Notes under the pieces: model-generated
Databases searched by the model: none
The model's input: only the letters and a program-made list of their open reading frames with translations
Told to the model about the DNA's origin: nothing
Part shown: positions 34,001 through 42,511 of the stretch, piece after piece
Layout of the letters: each line of letters starts with the position of its first letter
Position numbering within the stretch: position 1 is the first letter of the stretch
Translations under genes and position numbers: made by a program
Source: Candidatus Wallbacteria bacterium
GTDB taxonomy: Bacteria; Muiribacteriota; JAQTZZ01
Direction: 5' to 3'
DNA length: 64,000 bases
NCBI GenBank assembly: GCA_028687545.1
Contig: JAQTZZ010000011.1
Location: 26,386-90,385, forward strand

Positions 34001-34670
34001 CCGAATCTTTCATCCAGACCTGGTCAGAGAAAACCATCTTGCGGAGAATACTGATAGTCCGCTTGACGCCGTATCTCTGCAAGGCCTTGGCGGCATTTGC
34101 CAGTACACGATTGTCCGGATCATGGAGCATGGGTATCACGAGATTAAGGCACTCTTCAGTACCGATGAATTCCAGACCCTCGATGGCATTGGCTCTCACC
34201 CTGCTGTCAGGATCATTGAGATATCTGGAAATACTTTCTATGTCATGTTCATCGCCTAGAAATCCCAGGGCTTTCACACCTGTAGCAATCACGAAGCGAT
34301 CTTTCTCATTGTTCAGCAGTTCCCTGATCTCATCGACCACTTCGATTTCCTTATAATAATTCGCATACTGCAGCGCTTTGATCCGCCGCTGTGCATCATC
34401 GCTGCGCAACAGCTTGATGAAGATCTCATAGTCAAAGTTTGAAAGCTTGATCATGCTTTCTTCAGTCTCAGTGCCTTCAAGCCTTTCATGAATTATATTG
34501 AGAGCCTTTTTAGCCAGATATTTGACACGGACATTCTTCTCGCTGACAATCAGGTCTTTGAGGGTTTCGATGGCACCCTTGGCTTCCTTGGCGAATTCCA
34601 TGATGGCTTCACGTTGCGTGTCTTCCGAACCGGTCTCCATCTGCAGAATCAGTTCTTCAATATCGGCCAT
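31038..34670 (-). CDS. 1210-residue HEAT protein with repeated LDxFxxD motifs
   Basis: Residues about 1-280 are HEAT repeats (for example RVRANAIEGLEFIG and RVLANAAKALQRYG). A coiled-coil stretch follows near 305-335, then a long disordered Pro/Glu/Ser region (about 340-750) with a KPAPAA tandem tract. The C-terminal 430 residues hold at least eight copies of an LDxF-xxD core, such as SLDGLMID, SLDNFVLD, FGDIKLDQF, FGDVKLDQFMVD, FGDVQINDFLV, LLDFMVDE, IQLDGLIID and ILDDFEIEID. Six of these recur about every 60 residues and five carry a preceding helix (KEFGD, EMEKAMEQQ and similar). No signal peptide is present. It looks like a scaffold with a repeated short binding motif. The HEAT unit is like that of the protein at 26136-27380. 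Confidence 0.65.
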   Translation of the reverse strand: MADIEELILQMETGSEDTQREAIMEFAKEAKGAIETLKDLIVSEKNVRVKYLAKKALNIIHERLEGTETEESMIKLSNFDYEIFIKLLRSDDAQRRIKALQYANYYKEIEVVDEIRELLNNEKDRFVIATGVKALGFLGDEHDIESISRYLNDPDSRVRANAIEGLEFIGTEECLNLVIPMLHDPDNRVLANAAKALQRYGVKRTISILRKMVFSDQVWMKDSALFALSRIKWQESIPLLVDATEVADEDTKKKAREILKNLVVKYGADAVRLVRECRGGKKKPLEETPAEKDEMMEATKIFVTAHKAPSVSNVEQDQLLKKLNELEQKIEELSRKDTATAPDQKSGQIPRQELPVSAEPDVTEAVEAAIETVEKVPEKKGLWSRLSNSFGKSGKEKTAKPEESMIEEVTPAVETPLTQPGPESSEKVEKEEIVPPQILEMAIPQSAEEIPQPQIEERISFSDASPKAAEISMEQAPSLESPASAEPAMIDTPEPPALIPLDETPLQTVPEVPVSLDTTVEVKAVSVEENPDTSKTDSGAYLSFDVQATTTSNETQSIDESSQVELKPDILSFSLDVEPTMQPSELPAAISSKPELSPAPFAEEPLKLDDSEAATEESDLLKGVDLSGPDSSETLDDILVQVKKGVAKAEKATAAAKPAPAAKPAPAAKPVPAAQPKPAVTPQEKPKDGLKSAKNEENRNFLKEILIPHSHENKGVVEPPETSREEKILPDSPRIPGLERTISLQDMMREAEGKSGIKLKAPEISKPKQEEKTIQEPPEPVKADSPEISLDGLMIDLTEKEPEPEKKIEVSLDNFVLDFNPDETGKEKKPEKKNDEIIQNPFPQGPSVMTTAEFNQKKDKEDRQIKEQLAEMEQASNKEFGDIKLDQFKPDLSQIRKPEAVPLKKESPKILSGVELQQRKTEVDDILKAKAAEMEKAMEQQFGDVKLDQFMVDDKTIKQNREKKSAKTILDDPSKVREAEQELEAKRLSQVAEMEAAAAQQFGDVQINDFLVADKMSSGKGSETREFKNMDAASFDKMKQQEEELRMAKVGEMEQSLNNQLGEAALLDFMVDEKTLAEKKSDSPAKTGDNFKVLSADELSLENDRQDKLRLENVSRMEQSSAVDFGGIQLDGLIIDPKEVEKKRKSEKKESLLEIAAKALAEETDGADQFIITEKKPAPKATIAQKIDKKADNEIILDDFEIEIDEPKKK

Positions 34671-34768
34671 GATTACCTCTCACAGGTTAGATACTGCTGG
34701 ACTGTATTTTAAAATATTCTGTCACTATGAATTATAGCACAGACACGCACCCGGTCAAAAATCGAAGA

Positions 34769-36286
34769 TCATTCTACAGATCCGGCGGAAACGAAAAACA
34801 GTCTGTAAGGTCTTGCGAACTTAACTTTCAAATCAGTGCCGAAGTCGAACAGACTGTTCAAAAACATCAAAGTTCCGGGCCTGATGTCCAGATCTTCCCT
34901 GAAGGAATTTTTCAAGTCCTTGCCAGAAACGATCAGCGGTCTGGAAATCTCAATCTCATACCTCCCGGCTGGAAAAATGCCGGCAGAAACCTTCTCCGAC
35001 AAATCAATTTTGGGATCAGAGGGATAGTAACAAAGCCTGAATTCCACATTGAATTCAGAGCCAATCACATCTCCATAAAGGCAATAAGGATCATAAAAGG
35101 TGCGTCCCGGTTCTTTCCTGATCTCGGAGATCGTTGCCAGATTAAGAAAATTTCCACTTTCGTCCTGCCTGATCATGATGTTGTAATAATTCTCAGGAGT
35201 CATCGGAATGAAATCCCCGGTCGTACAGAATTTATTCAAAAAAATACTGCGGTCGAACAGCCACATGCCTCTGCACCGGCCGGGGTTATACTGCCAGTAA
35301 TCCAGCGAGGCGTCGTCCCCCCGCGCCAGCTGATCGAAAAAAGCCGATTCGGCAAAAAAGAAATCCAGCGCAAAGACTCCGCTGCCCGGGTCAGCTCTGA
35401 CCAGCCCGGGCTCCCTTCCATTAAAATCCGCATAGAGCCGCGGGAAAAAATATTCAGGCAGTTGCGACAGCATCAATTCACCGCTGTCTGTCAGCCTGTA
35501 AAATTCATAGTAAGCTCCTGTGTTTTCCTTCTGCTCCCAGATCAGTGAGAGGTACAGGTTTACCCCATCGCTGCAGGCAGCAAGTTCGCTGCCTGGAAAC
35601 GGGCCGGTCTTCCTGATTTTTCTCCTGCAGCTCCAGCCCGGATCGTTCAGTCTGCCGTCGATCGTGATTGAACCTGGCGGGACATCCACTACCTGAAGCT
35701 GAATCGGTTCGGGAGGTGTGAAATCGGTTTTCTTACAGGAGACCTTGGATTCCACTGTCTGATAAAATTTAAAATAATCAGGATATGCCGACATCAGATT
35801 GCTCATCTTCTGGCTGACAGAATCCTGCAAGGGGTATAGACCGAAATTATTCCGTAAAGCCATTTCCAGTCCAACCTGCTGTTCCAGAAATTCCCGCACC
35901 CGGTCAAGAAAAACCTTTGGATTTCTGGCTTCCTCTTCAGTTTCCCGAATTCTGGACAGGGTACTGTTCAGTGTAACTTCCAGCGACGCATATTTTTCCA
36001 GACTGGTCTTCAACTCTGTGATCCGTTCCTGAAACTGGCGGAACATTTCAGAAACCGGCATTCTGCTGATTTCATTCAACGATCCGTGATTGTCCAGCTT
36101 GAGCGAACTGTCATCAAAAGATTTGAGAGTACCTCCCTCGAAGGTATCTCCAATCCGGAGTTTCACAAGTGTCTGGGATTTGATATCGTAAACGAGAGCT
36201 TTACTCTCTTCCGGACCGAGATAAATTACTGCAGCACGGGCTGCCAGAGCGGAAAAAAACAACATCAGTAAAAAAAGATTCTTCAT
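34769..36286 (-). CDS. Secreted protein with CBM9-like domain
   Basis: The 505-residue protein has a signal peptide (MKNLFLLMLFFSALAARA). A predicted coiled-coil stretch covers about 75-165. From about 200 on there is a CBM9/DOMON-like fold, opening with ITIDGRLNDPGW. This is the sugar-binding domain start often seen in xylanases, although here no catalytic partner domain is recognised. The C-terminus (about 390-505) is beta-rich. The gene overlaps the aminotransferase gene by 4 nt. It may bind cell-wall or environmental polysaccharide outside the cytoplasm; this is inference. Confidence 0.6.
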   Translation of the reverse strand: MKNLFLLMLFFSALAARAAVIYLGPEESKALVYDIKSQTLVKLRIGDTFEGGTLKSFDDSSLKLDNHGSLNEISRMPVSEMFRQFQERITELKTSLEKYASLEVTLNSTLSRIRETEEEARNPKVFLDRVREFLEQQVGLEMALRNNFGLYPLQDSVSQKMSNLMSAYPDYFKFYQTVESKVSCKKTDFTPPEPIQLQVVDVPPGSITIDGRLNDPGWSCRRKIRKTGPFPGSELAACSDGVNLYLSLIWEQKENTGAYYEFYRLTDSGELMLSQLPEYFFPRLYADFNGREPGLVRADPGSGVFALDFFFAESAFFDQLARGDDASLDYWQYNPGRCRGMWLFDRSIFLNKFCTTGDFIPMTPENYYNIMIRQDESGNFLNLATISEIRKEPGRTFYDPYCLYGDVIGSEFNVEFRLCYYPSDPKIDLSEKVSAGIFPAGRYEIEISRPLIVSGKDLKNSFREDLDIRPGTLMFLNSLFDFGTDLKVKFARPYRLFFVSAGSVE

Positions 36287-37434
36287 TTTTTCAAGAAAAC
36301 ACGGATTTTTTTCAGTATATATTCAATATCATCTTTCGTCAACTGCGGGTAAAGCGGAAGGTAAACGCTTTTCAGCTTACCAGAGGCTCTATAGTCAGTC
36401 CCGCAGAAATCAAACCTGTTGTCGATTCCGCGGGACAATAAAAATCTGGCGAGCTTTTCTTCCATCATCAGCTGATAGAAAAGGTAATTCGGCCTGGAAC
36501 CTCCCGTTTCAGGGGGTAATTCCATCCCGAGCTCAGACAGGCCCTTCTTCAGTTGTTCCGAGAGCATCCGCCGCTTCCGCGTGGCATCATCGCAACGGTC
36601 GAGCTGCTTTTTCAAGAGAAAAGTGTTGAAATGGCTCATGCGCATCATGTCCGGAGCACTGAACGACGACTCGTCTTCAAAAAAACAACGCTCCAGATAA
36701 TTCCTGCAAAAAAGATTCAGCAGGGAGAAGATCGGGAATACAGTCAGAGCATATACAGAAGGCAGTGTGAAAAACCATTCCAGCATTCCGGGCCATAATT
36801 GTCCGCAGGATTCGTCGCGTTCAAGATTCTCATAGTCTTCGAGCAGAATCGGCCTTCCCTCACCCAGGACCAGCGCTCCGCCTCCGAAAGCCGGGAGATG
36901 CTTTCCGGTTCCAAACGAATAAAGGGAAAAATCCGCGTAAGTAGAAAGAGCCGCTCCGTCCAGAGTGCTGCCAAAGCTGTGCACATTGTCCAGGATCAAG
37001 GTAATCCCACGATCCCTGCAGATTGCTGAGATGCTCCGCAGATCCGGGCAGCGCGAGAAGAGATTCAGACAGATCAGAGCCCTGCAGCTTTGATCGATCT
37101 GAGCATCAAGGGCATCAGAATTCAACAGAAAATCTTTCCCGACCGGCACCCTTTTCACTCTAAAGCCCTGATTTTCAAGGATTTTCCTGTAAACATAAAA
37201 ATCATACTCAGGAATCAGGAAGACACTTTCGGCCGGAAAATCCAGCTTTTTCAGGAGATACTGGAAAGCCCCCCGGGCTGAAGAAAAAAGCAGCACCCTC
37301 CCTGAAGCGTTCCGTCTGGCAAACTCTTCAGAAACCTGAATTCCCAGCCTGCATCTTTCCGAATCAGGGATAAGCAGCCATTGGGCCAGCCAAAGCAGTG
37401 AAAACTCAAACCTGTGCCTGGGAATGATCTTCAT
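36283..37434 (-). CDS. DegT/DnrJ-type PLP aminotransferase-like protein
   Basis: The 383-residue protein has the type I PLP fold of the DegT/DnrJ/EryC1 family. It has ALICLNLFSRCPDL, the PLP-pairing Asp in LILDNVHSFGS, and a Lys in SFGTGKHLPAFGGGAL at the usual Schiff-base position. These enzymes make amino sugars for lipopolysaccharide, glycans or antibiotics. No sugar dehydratase or glycosyltransferase lies nearby, so the substrate is open. It overlaps engB and the CBM9-like gene by 4 nt at each end. Confidence 0.75.
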   Translation of the reverse strand: MKIIPRHRFEFSLLWLAQWLLIPDSERCRLGIQVSEEFARRNASGRVLLFSSARGAFQYLLKKLDFPAESVFLIPEYDFYVYRKILENQGFRVKRVPVGKDFLLNSDALDAQIDQSCRALICLNLFSRCPDLRSISAICRDRGITLILDNVHSFGSTLDGAALSTYADFSLYSFGTGKHLPAFGGGALVLGEGRPILLEDYENLERDESCGQLWPGMLEWFFTLPSVYALTVFPIFSLLNLFCRNYLERCFFEDESSFSAPDMMRMSHFNTFLLKKQLDRCDDATRKRRMLSEQLKKGLSELGMELPPETGGSRPNYLFYQLMMEEKLARFLLSRGIDNRFDFCGTDYRASGKLKSVYLPLYPQLTKDDIEYILKKIRVFLKK

Positions 37435-38012
37435 TGAGGCTTTTTCAATTCGTCCAGAATCGCGGCAGCCAGCTGATCCCGACCTGAGTGCTTCAGGACC
37501 GAGCAGAGGGAAAATTGTTCGTCAGGAAAAGCCTTGATTATCCTTGAAGTAACTTTCTGCAGCTCATTTTTAGGGATTTTATCGATCTTATTAAGTACCA
37601 GGAAAAGTTTCCGCCGGTAATACTTCAACCAGTCGTAGTACATGAGATCCGGCTCGTCAATCTCCCTTCTGGCATCGATGATCCAGACGATCAGCCGGAG
37701 TTCCTTCCGCTGTTCCAGGTAATTCTCAATCAGACTCTTCCATTGCTGGCGGAGAGCCTTGCTGACCTTGGCGAAGCCGTAACCGGGCAAATCGGCAAAA
37801 ACGAGCTCCTGGATTTCAAAAAAATTAATGGCTTGAGTCCGGCCGGGAGTTTTACTGACTCTGGCAATTGTGCTTTTGCAGATCATGTTGATCAGGGAGG
37901 ATTTGCCGACATTGGAACGCCCGGAAAACGCAAATTCAGGCTTCTGAAGATTCGGAAAATGAACAGGCTCCATGGCAGATCTCACAAACCGCATCCTGGA
38001 AAAATCGATCAT
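37431..38012 (-). CDS. engB: Ribosome-biogenesis GTPase EngB/YsxC
   Basis: The 193-residue protein has the EngB GTPase boxes: G1 GRSNVGKSS, the TPGRTQ loop, G3 ADLPGYGFA and G4 VLNKIDKI. EngB acts late in assembly of the large ribosomal subunit. The length is standard. Its ATG overlaps the Lon stop by 4 nt, an arrangement (lon-engB) also common in other bacteria. Confidence 0.95.
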   Translation of the reverse strand: MIDFSRMRFVRSAMEPVHFPNLQKPEFAFSGRSNVGKSSLINMICKSTIARVSKTPGRTQAINFFEIQELVFADLPGYGFAKVSKALRQQWKSLIENYLEQRKELRLIVWIIDARREIDEPDLMYYDWLKYYRRKLFLVLNKIDKIPKNELQKVTSRIIKAFPDEQFSLCSVLKHSGRDQLAAAILDELKKPQ

Positions 38013-40384
38013 AAAAACCTTTTTTTAACAGTCTTCGACGTCAAAGAACTTGTGTTAGAGTTTACCAGTGCCGACTCCAGCACCTGGTCGATGCTGTCCA
38101 CAAAATGAATTCTGATCTTCTTCAGAATCAGTTCCGGAACCTCTTCCATGTCTTTCTCGTTTTCCCTGGGAATCATCACTTCAGTCAGTTTGGCCTGATA
38201 GGCTGCCAGCAGTTTTTCCTTCAGACCGCCGATCGGCAGCACTTTGCCTCTCAGAGTGATTTCACCGGTCATGCCGATGTAATGTCTGACCTTTGTCCTC
38301 TGGATGGCGGAGGCCAGGGCAGTAGCCATGGCAACGCCCGCTGACGGCCCGTCCTTGGGGATCGCTCCATCCGGCACATGGATATGAACATCATTCTTTT
38401 CGAAATAATCCCGCTTCAGTTTCCACCTCGGGCTGATGGATCTCACATAAGTCAGCGCAGCCTGGGCTGACTCTTTCATCACGTCACCGAGCTGCCCGGT
38501 GAGCTGAAGCCTGCCCTTGCCCGGCGTGATCAGCACTTCGATCGGCAGGATCACTCCGCCCACTTCGGTCCAGGCCAGTCCGTTAACGACTCCGATTTCA
38601 TCTTTCTCGTAGCCCTTTTCGTCAAGATAGCGGGCCACGCCGAGGTATTTATGCAAATCCTTCTTATCAGCGCTCACCGGAAATTTTTTATATTCCTGGT
38701 TGACCATCATCTTGGCTATTTTGCGGCAGATGGATTGAATGCTGCGTTCCAGACTGCGTACCCCTGCTTCGCGAGTGTAATTCCTGATGATGGACAGAAG
38801 CGCGTCATCCTCGATCCTGCATTTCTTTGCGGAAAGTCCGTGCGCTTTCAGCTGTTTCCCCACCAGATATTTCCTGGCAATGCTCATCTTTTCAAGCTCG
38901 GTATAACCGGAAATCCTCAGCACTTCCATTCTATCATAGAGAGGTGCCGGAATAGAGGTGGTGACATTGGCGGTGGTAATGAACATCACGTCCGACAGAT
39001 CGAAGGAGATGGACAGATAATTATCGGTGAACGAATTATTCTGCTCCGGATCAAGCACTTCGAGCAGGGCGGAAGACGGATCACCCCGGAAATCTGAAGA
39101 CATTTTATCCACTTCATCCAGGAGAATCACAGGATTCTTGGTCTTAGCCTGCTTGAGAAGCTGGATGATCTTGCCTGGCTGGGCTCCGATATAGGTACGC
39201 CTGTGTCCCCTGATTTCAGCCTCATCTCTGATCCCGCCCAGGGAAAAGCGTACGAACTCACGGCCAAGTGCGCGGGCGATCGATTGGCCGAGGGAAGTCT
39301 TTCCGACACCAGGAGGACCTACGAAGCAGAGGATCGGTCCCTTCAGTTTCTTTGTGAGTTTGCGCACTGCAAGGTACTCCACGATCCGTTCTTTGATCTT
39401 TTCAAGTCCATAATGGTCATTTTCCAAAACTTTGATCGACTCCTGGAGGCTTTCAGTATCCTTTGATTTTTTACTCCAGGGCAGGGAAAGGATCCAATCC
39501 ACGTAATTTCTGGATACAGTATGTTCTGCAGAGTCCGACTGCATCCTGGACATTTTCTTGAGTTCCTCTTCCACTCTTTCCCGGGCATAGTCGGGCAGTT
39601 TGCTGTCCTTGAGGCGCTTTTTGAACTCATCATGGTCTGACTCTCCATCGTCGGCATCGCCGAGCTCTTTGCGGATGGCCTTCAACTGCTCGCGCAGGTA
39701 ATATTCCTTCTGCACTTTGTCGAGCTGCTGCCTGACCCTGCTCCTGATCCGCTTCTCCACGTTCAGGATCTCGATTTCGTTGCTGAGAATCATGGCAAGT
39801 TTTTGAAGCCTCTCTCTGGCGTCGAGGGCTTCCAGGATTTCCTGCTTGCGGGTGACATTCACGAGCAGATGGGCTGTGACAATATCGCAAAGCCTCCCGG
39901 GGTCCTCCGTGTTGTTGATCACCATCATGATTTCCAGCGGGACTCTTTTGTTGAGTCTGATGTATGACTCGAACTGATTGATCACATTGCGCATCAAGGC
40001 CGAGATCTCGACATTGCTCTCAGGGTTTGCTTCGATTTTTTTCACCCTGGCAGAGAACAATTCCGGAATCATGCTGAACTCCATCACCTTACCCCTGTAC
40101 AGGCCTTCCACTAGGATCTTGTAAGTGCCGTCAGGGAGTTTCAGCATCTGGAGTATTTCCGCAACTGTTCCAACTTCATAGATATCTGTGACCTTGGGTT
40201 CTTCCACCCTCGGATTCTTCTGGGTAACAAGGAGAATGGTCCTTCCTTCAGACATGGATTTTTCGATGGACTTGATCGAACTCTCCCGTCCCACAAACAG
40301 CGGAACGATCATGTATGGAAAAACAACAACATCCCGCAGGGGTAAAAACGGGAGCATCTGCTCTTCCTTTTCCTGTTCTTCCAT
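38009..40384 (-). CDS. lon: ATP-dependent protease Lon
   Basis: The 791-residue protein has the LonA layout. The N-terminal substrate domain covers about 10-200. The AAA+ domain has Walker A GPPGVGKTSLGQ (about 355) and Walker B PVILLDEVDKM. The protease domain has its catalytic Ser in KDGPSAGVAMA (about 678) and Lys in PIGGLKEKLLAA (about 720). It degrades damaged and regulatory proteins in the cytoplasm. The ATG overlaps the glyS TGA by 1 nt (TGATG). Confidence 0.97.
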   Translation of the reverse strand: MEEQEKEEQMLPFLPLRDVVVFPYMIVPLFVGRESSIKSIEKSMSEGRTILLVTQKNPRVEEPKVTDIYEVGTVAEILQMLKLPDGTYKILVEGLYRGKVMEFSMIPELFSARVKKIEANPESNVEISALMRNVINQFESYIRLNKRVPLEIMMVINNTEDPGRLCDIVTAHLLVNVTRKQEILEALDARERLQKLAMILSNEIEILNVEKRIRSRVRQQLDKVQKEYYLREQLKAIRKELGDADDGESDHDEFKKRLKDSKLPDYARERVEEELKKMSRMQSDSAEHTVSRNYVDWILSLPWSKKSKDTESLQESIKVLENDHYGLEKIKERIVEYLAVRKLTKKLKGPILCFVGPPGVGKTSLGQSIARALGREFVRFSLGGIRDEAEIRGHRRTYIGAQPGKIIQLLKQAKTKNPVILLDEVDKMSSDFRGDPSSALLEVLDPEQNNSFTDNYLSISFDLSDVMFITTANVTTSIPAPLYDRMEVLRISGYTELEKMSIARKYLVGKQLKAHGLSAKKCRIEDDALLSIIRNYTREAGVRSLERSIQSICRKIAKMMVNQEYKKFPVSADKKDLHKYLGVARYLDEKGYEKDEIGVVNGLAWTEVGGVILPIEVLITPGKGRLQLTGQLGDVMKESAQAALTYVRSISPRWKLKRDYFEKNDVHIHVPDGAIPKDGPSAGVAMATALASAIQRTKVRHYIGMTGEITLRGKVLPIGGLKEKLLAAYQAKLTEVMIPRENEKDMEEVPELILKKIRIHFVDSIDQVLESALVNSNTSSLTSKTVKKRFL

Positions 40385-42438
40385 CAGTTTCTCCTTTCAT
40401 TCTTGGAAGCGATTTTTTCCACAACTACCAGCTTGAGGAACAGACTCTGCAGCTTGTGCAGAATGGCAATCCGGTTCTGCTTCACTCTCAAGTCCTCACA
40501 GTTCACCATCACTTTTTCAAAAAAAACATTGATCAGTGAGGAAAACTTCAACAGCCCGTTAAATGCTTCCTGATAATTCTTCACGTTGATCATCCGGTTG
40601 ATTTCCGGTGAACAGGAAATGAAAAAATTCCAGAGTTCCCGCTCGGCTGGTTCATTCATCAGGACTGGATCAGGTTCAGAAGCATTCTGCCCCTTGATGA
40701 TATTGTTGATTCTGAGCGCCAGCAGGGAAAAATCACGGAACTCGGAAGTTTTACTTAATTCGCTGATCGCCCTAAGCCTTAAGTATGAATCATAAGGATT
40801 GGAAAAGCCGGTTTCGCAGACCGCTTCGATCAGATCGTAAGGGAATTCATCCTTCAGCATATGATAAAATCTCTCAGCCAAAAATTCGGTAAGTTGGCCT
40901 GAAGGATCCTTCAATCCACCTTTCTTGTCGGAAAATTGAGCTGCCAGAAGTTCAAAATCCTGTGAAATCAAAGTCTCCAGCGGGATCATCATTTTTTTCG
41001 CGTTCAAGATCTTCAGAAGTCCCAGCGCCATTCTTCTCAAAGCAAACGGGTCTTTGGAACCTGTGGGTATGATGCCGGCCGAGAAAAATGCAATCAGAGT
41101 GTCCAGCTTGTCGGAGAGCGCAAAAACTGCACCTGCAATGGTTTCCGGCAGTTCCTCCAGCTGACCCTGAGGGAAATAATGTTCAGAAACGGCACGGCAG
41201 AGATCAGCTGGATATCCTTTGGCGGACAGGTAAATGCCGCCCATTCTTCCCTGCAGTTCAGGAAATTCGAACACCATTTCCGTGAGCATATCCACCTTGA
41301 GCAGCGGCGCCATTTTCTCCCAGGGCAGCGGAGGTTCATATTCCGGGAAGGCCGCCTTCTGGATCAGACCGGCCAGCTTCCCGATCCGCTGTACCTTCTG
41401 TGTCAATGTGCCAAGTCCCTGATGAAAAACCATCTCGGACAATCCCGCTGTCATGGCTTCAAAATTTTCCGCCAGATCATTCCTGAAAAAGAAGGAAGCA
41501 TCCGACAGACGGGCATTTAAAACCTTAAGGTTTCCATCTCTCACGAATTCTGTGGGCTCGTTGTTGGCCACGATCACGAATTCCGGCAGGACTGATCCAT
41601 TCTTCACGCAGGGAAAATAGCGCTGCTGCTTGTTCATGACAGTGGTCAGAACTTCCCTGGGCAGGCTCAGGAATTTTTCGGGCATCAGCTCTGTGAAGAC
41701 ATAAGGTTTTTCAACCAGAAAAGTATTTTCCCACCCCAGCTTCTCGTTCCATTCACCGGAAAGCCTCTCCACATTTTCCCGGATCATTTCAAAGCGCTTC
41801 CGCTGATCATATTCCACTCCGTGCGAGGACAGTCCACTTAAAAGGTTTTCAGCTGAATCAAGGGAAAAAGCGCCTTCGGACAGAAATCTATGACCGAAAG
41901 ACTGATTTCCCGCCTTGATTCCGAACAGCGTGAGGTCCAGGACTCTTTCCCCCAGCATTGCCACGACCCATCGTACCGGACGGATGAAACGGGATTTTTT
42001 ATCCAGCCAGAACATTGATTTCGGCAGATAGATCCTGCAGAGGATTTTCGTAAAAAAAACAGGCAGAAGCTCAGTCAGCTCGGGCAGCTTCTCTTTCCTG
42101 TCCAGAAGCAGGTAGCCGTTTTCCTCAACAAGTTCAGATTCAGTTGCACCCTTGCTTCTGAGAAAACCTTCCAGAATTCGGGTGGGCTTCCCGTCCTCAT
42201 AAGCCTGAGATGACTTAGGTCCTTTCACGCGCCGGGAAACTTCAGTGGCTGTCAGCTCCGGTCTTTCCAGATAAACAATGATCCGCCTGGGAGTAAGGTA
42301 AAATGAGGTCCGGCTGATGAGATGATTATTAACAAGTTCATCTGCCAGTATCACAGGCAGATCCAGTTCCAGTTTTCTTAAAAACCCGCAGGGCAGCTCC
42401 TCGCAGCCTATCTCCAGAATGCTGTTTTGTAAGTTCAT
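40384..42438 (-). CDS. glyS: Glycyl-tRNA synthetase beta subunit
   Basis: The 684-residue protein is the beta chain of the alpha2beta2-type glycyl-tRNA synthetase. It begins ILEIGCEELPCGFLRKLE and later has YLTPRRIIVYLE, GNQSFGHRFLS and the GSKDPFALRRMALGLLKI segment. The beta subunit binds tRNA-Gly. The alpha subunit (glyQ), usually just upstream, is not present here: the upstream gene is a site-2 protease. So glyQ must be elsewhere. The start has GAGGTGAG upstream. Confidence 0.93.
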   Translation of the reverse strand: MNLQNSILEIGCEELPCGFLRKLELDLPVILADELVNNHLISRTSFYLTPRRIIVYLERPELTATEVSRRVKGPKSSQAYEDGKPTRILEGFLRSKGATESELVEENGYLLLDRKEKLPELTELLPVFFTKILCRIYLPKSMFWLDKKSRFIRPVRWVVAMLGERVLDLTLFGIKAGNQSFGHRFLSEGAFSLDSAENLLSGLSSHGVEYDQRKRFEMIRENVERLSGEWNEKLGWENTFLVEKPYVFTELMPEKFLSLPREVLTTVMNKQQRYFPCVKNGSVLPEFVIVANNEPTEFVRDGNLKVLNARLSDASFFFRNDLAENFEAMTAGLSEMVFHQGLGTLTQKVQRIGKLAGLIQKAAFPEYEPPLPWEKMAPLLKVDMLTEMVFEFPELQGRMGGIYLSAKGYPADLCRAVSEHYFPQGQLEELPETIAGAVFALSDKLDTLIAFFSAGIIPTGSKDPFALRRMALGLLKILNAKKMMIPLETLISQDFELLAAQFSDKKGGLKDPSGQLTEFLAERFYHMLKDEFPYDLIEAVCETGFSNPYDSYLRLRAISELSKTSEFRDFSLLALRINNIIKGQNASEPDPVLMNEPAERELWNFFISCSPEINRMINVKNYQEAFNGLLKFSSLINVFFEKVMVNCEDLRVKQNRIAILHKLQSLFLKLVVVEKIASKNERRN

Positions 42439-42511
42439 CGGTTCTCACCTCAGAGCGATGGGGTCAGGTTGTGATTTGAGCAGAATTCGGGCACAACCAG
42501 ACCCTGTTCAT

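Noticed and set aside
33472..34356. Long plus-strand frame (294 codons) over the HEAT protein
   Set aside because: Ser-rich antisense shadow of the HEAT repeats; repeated codons in the real gene keep the opposite frame open.
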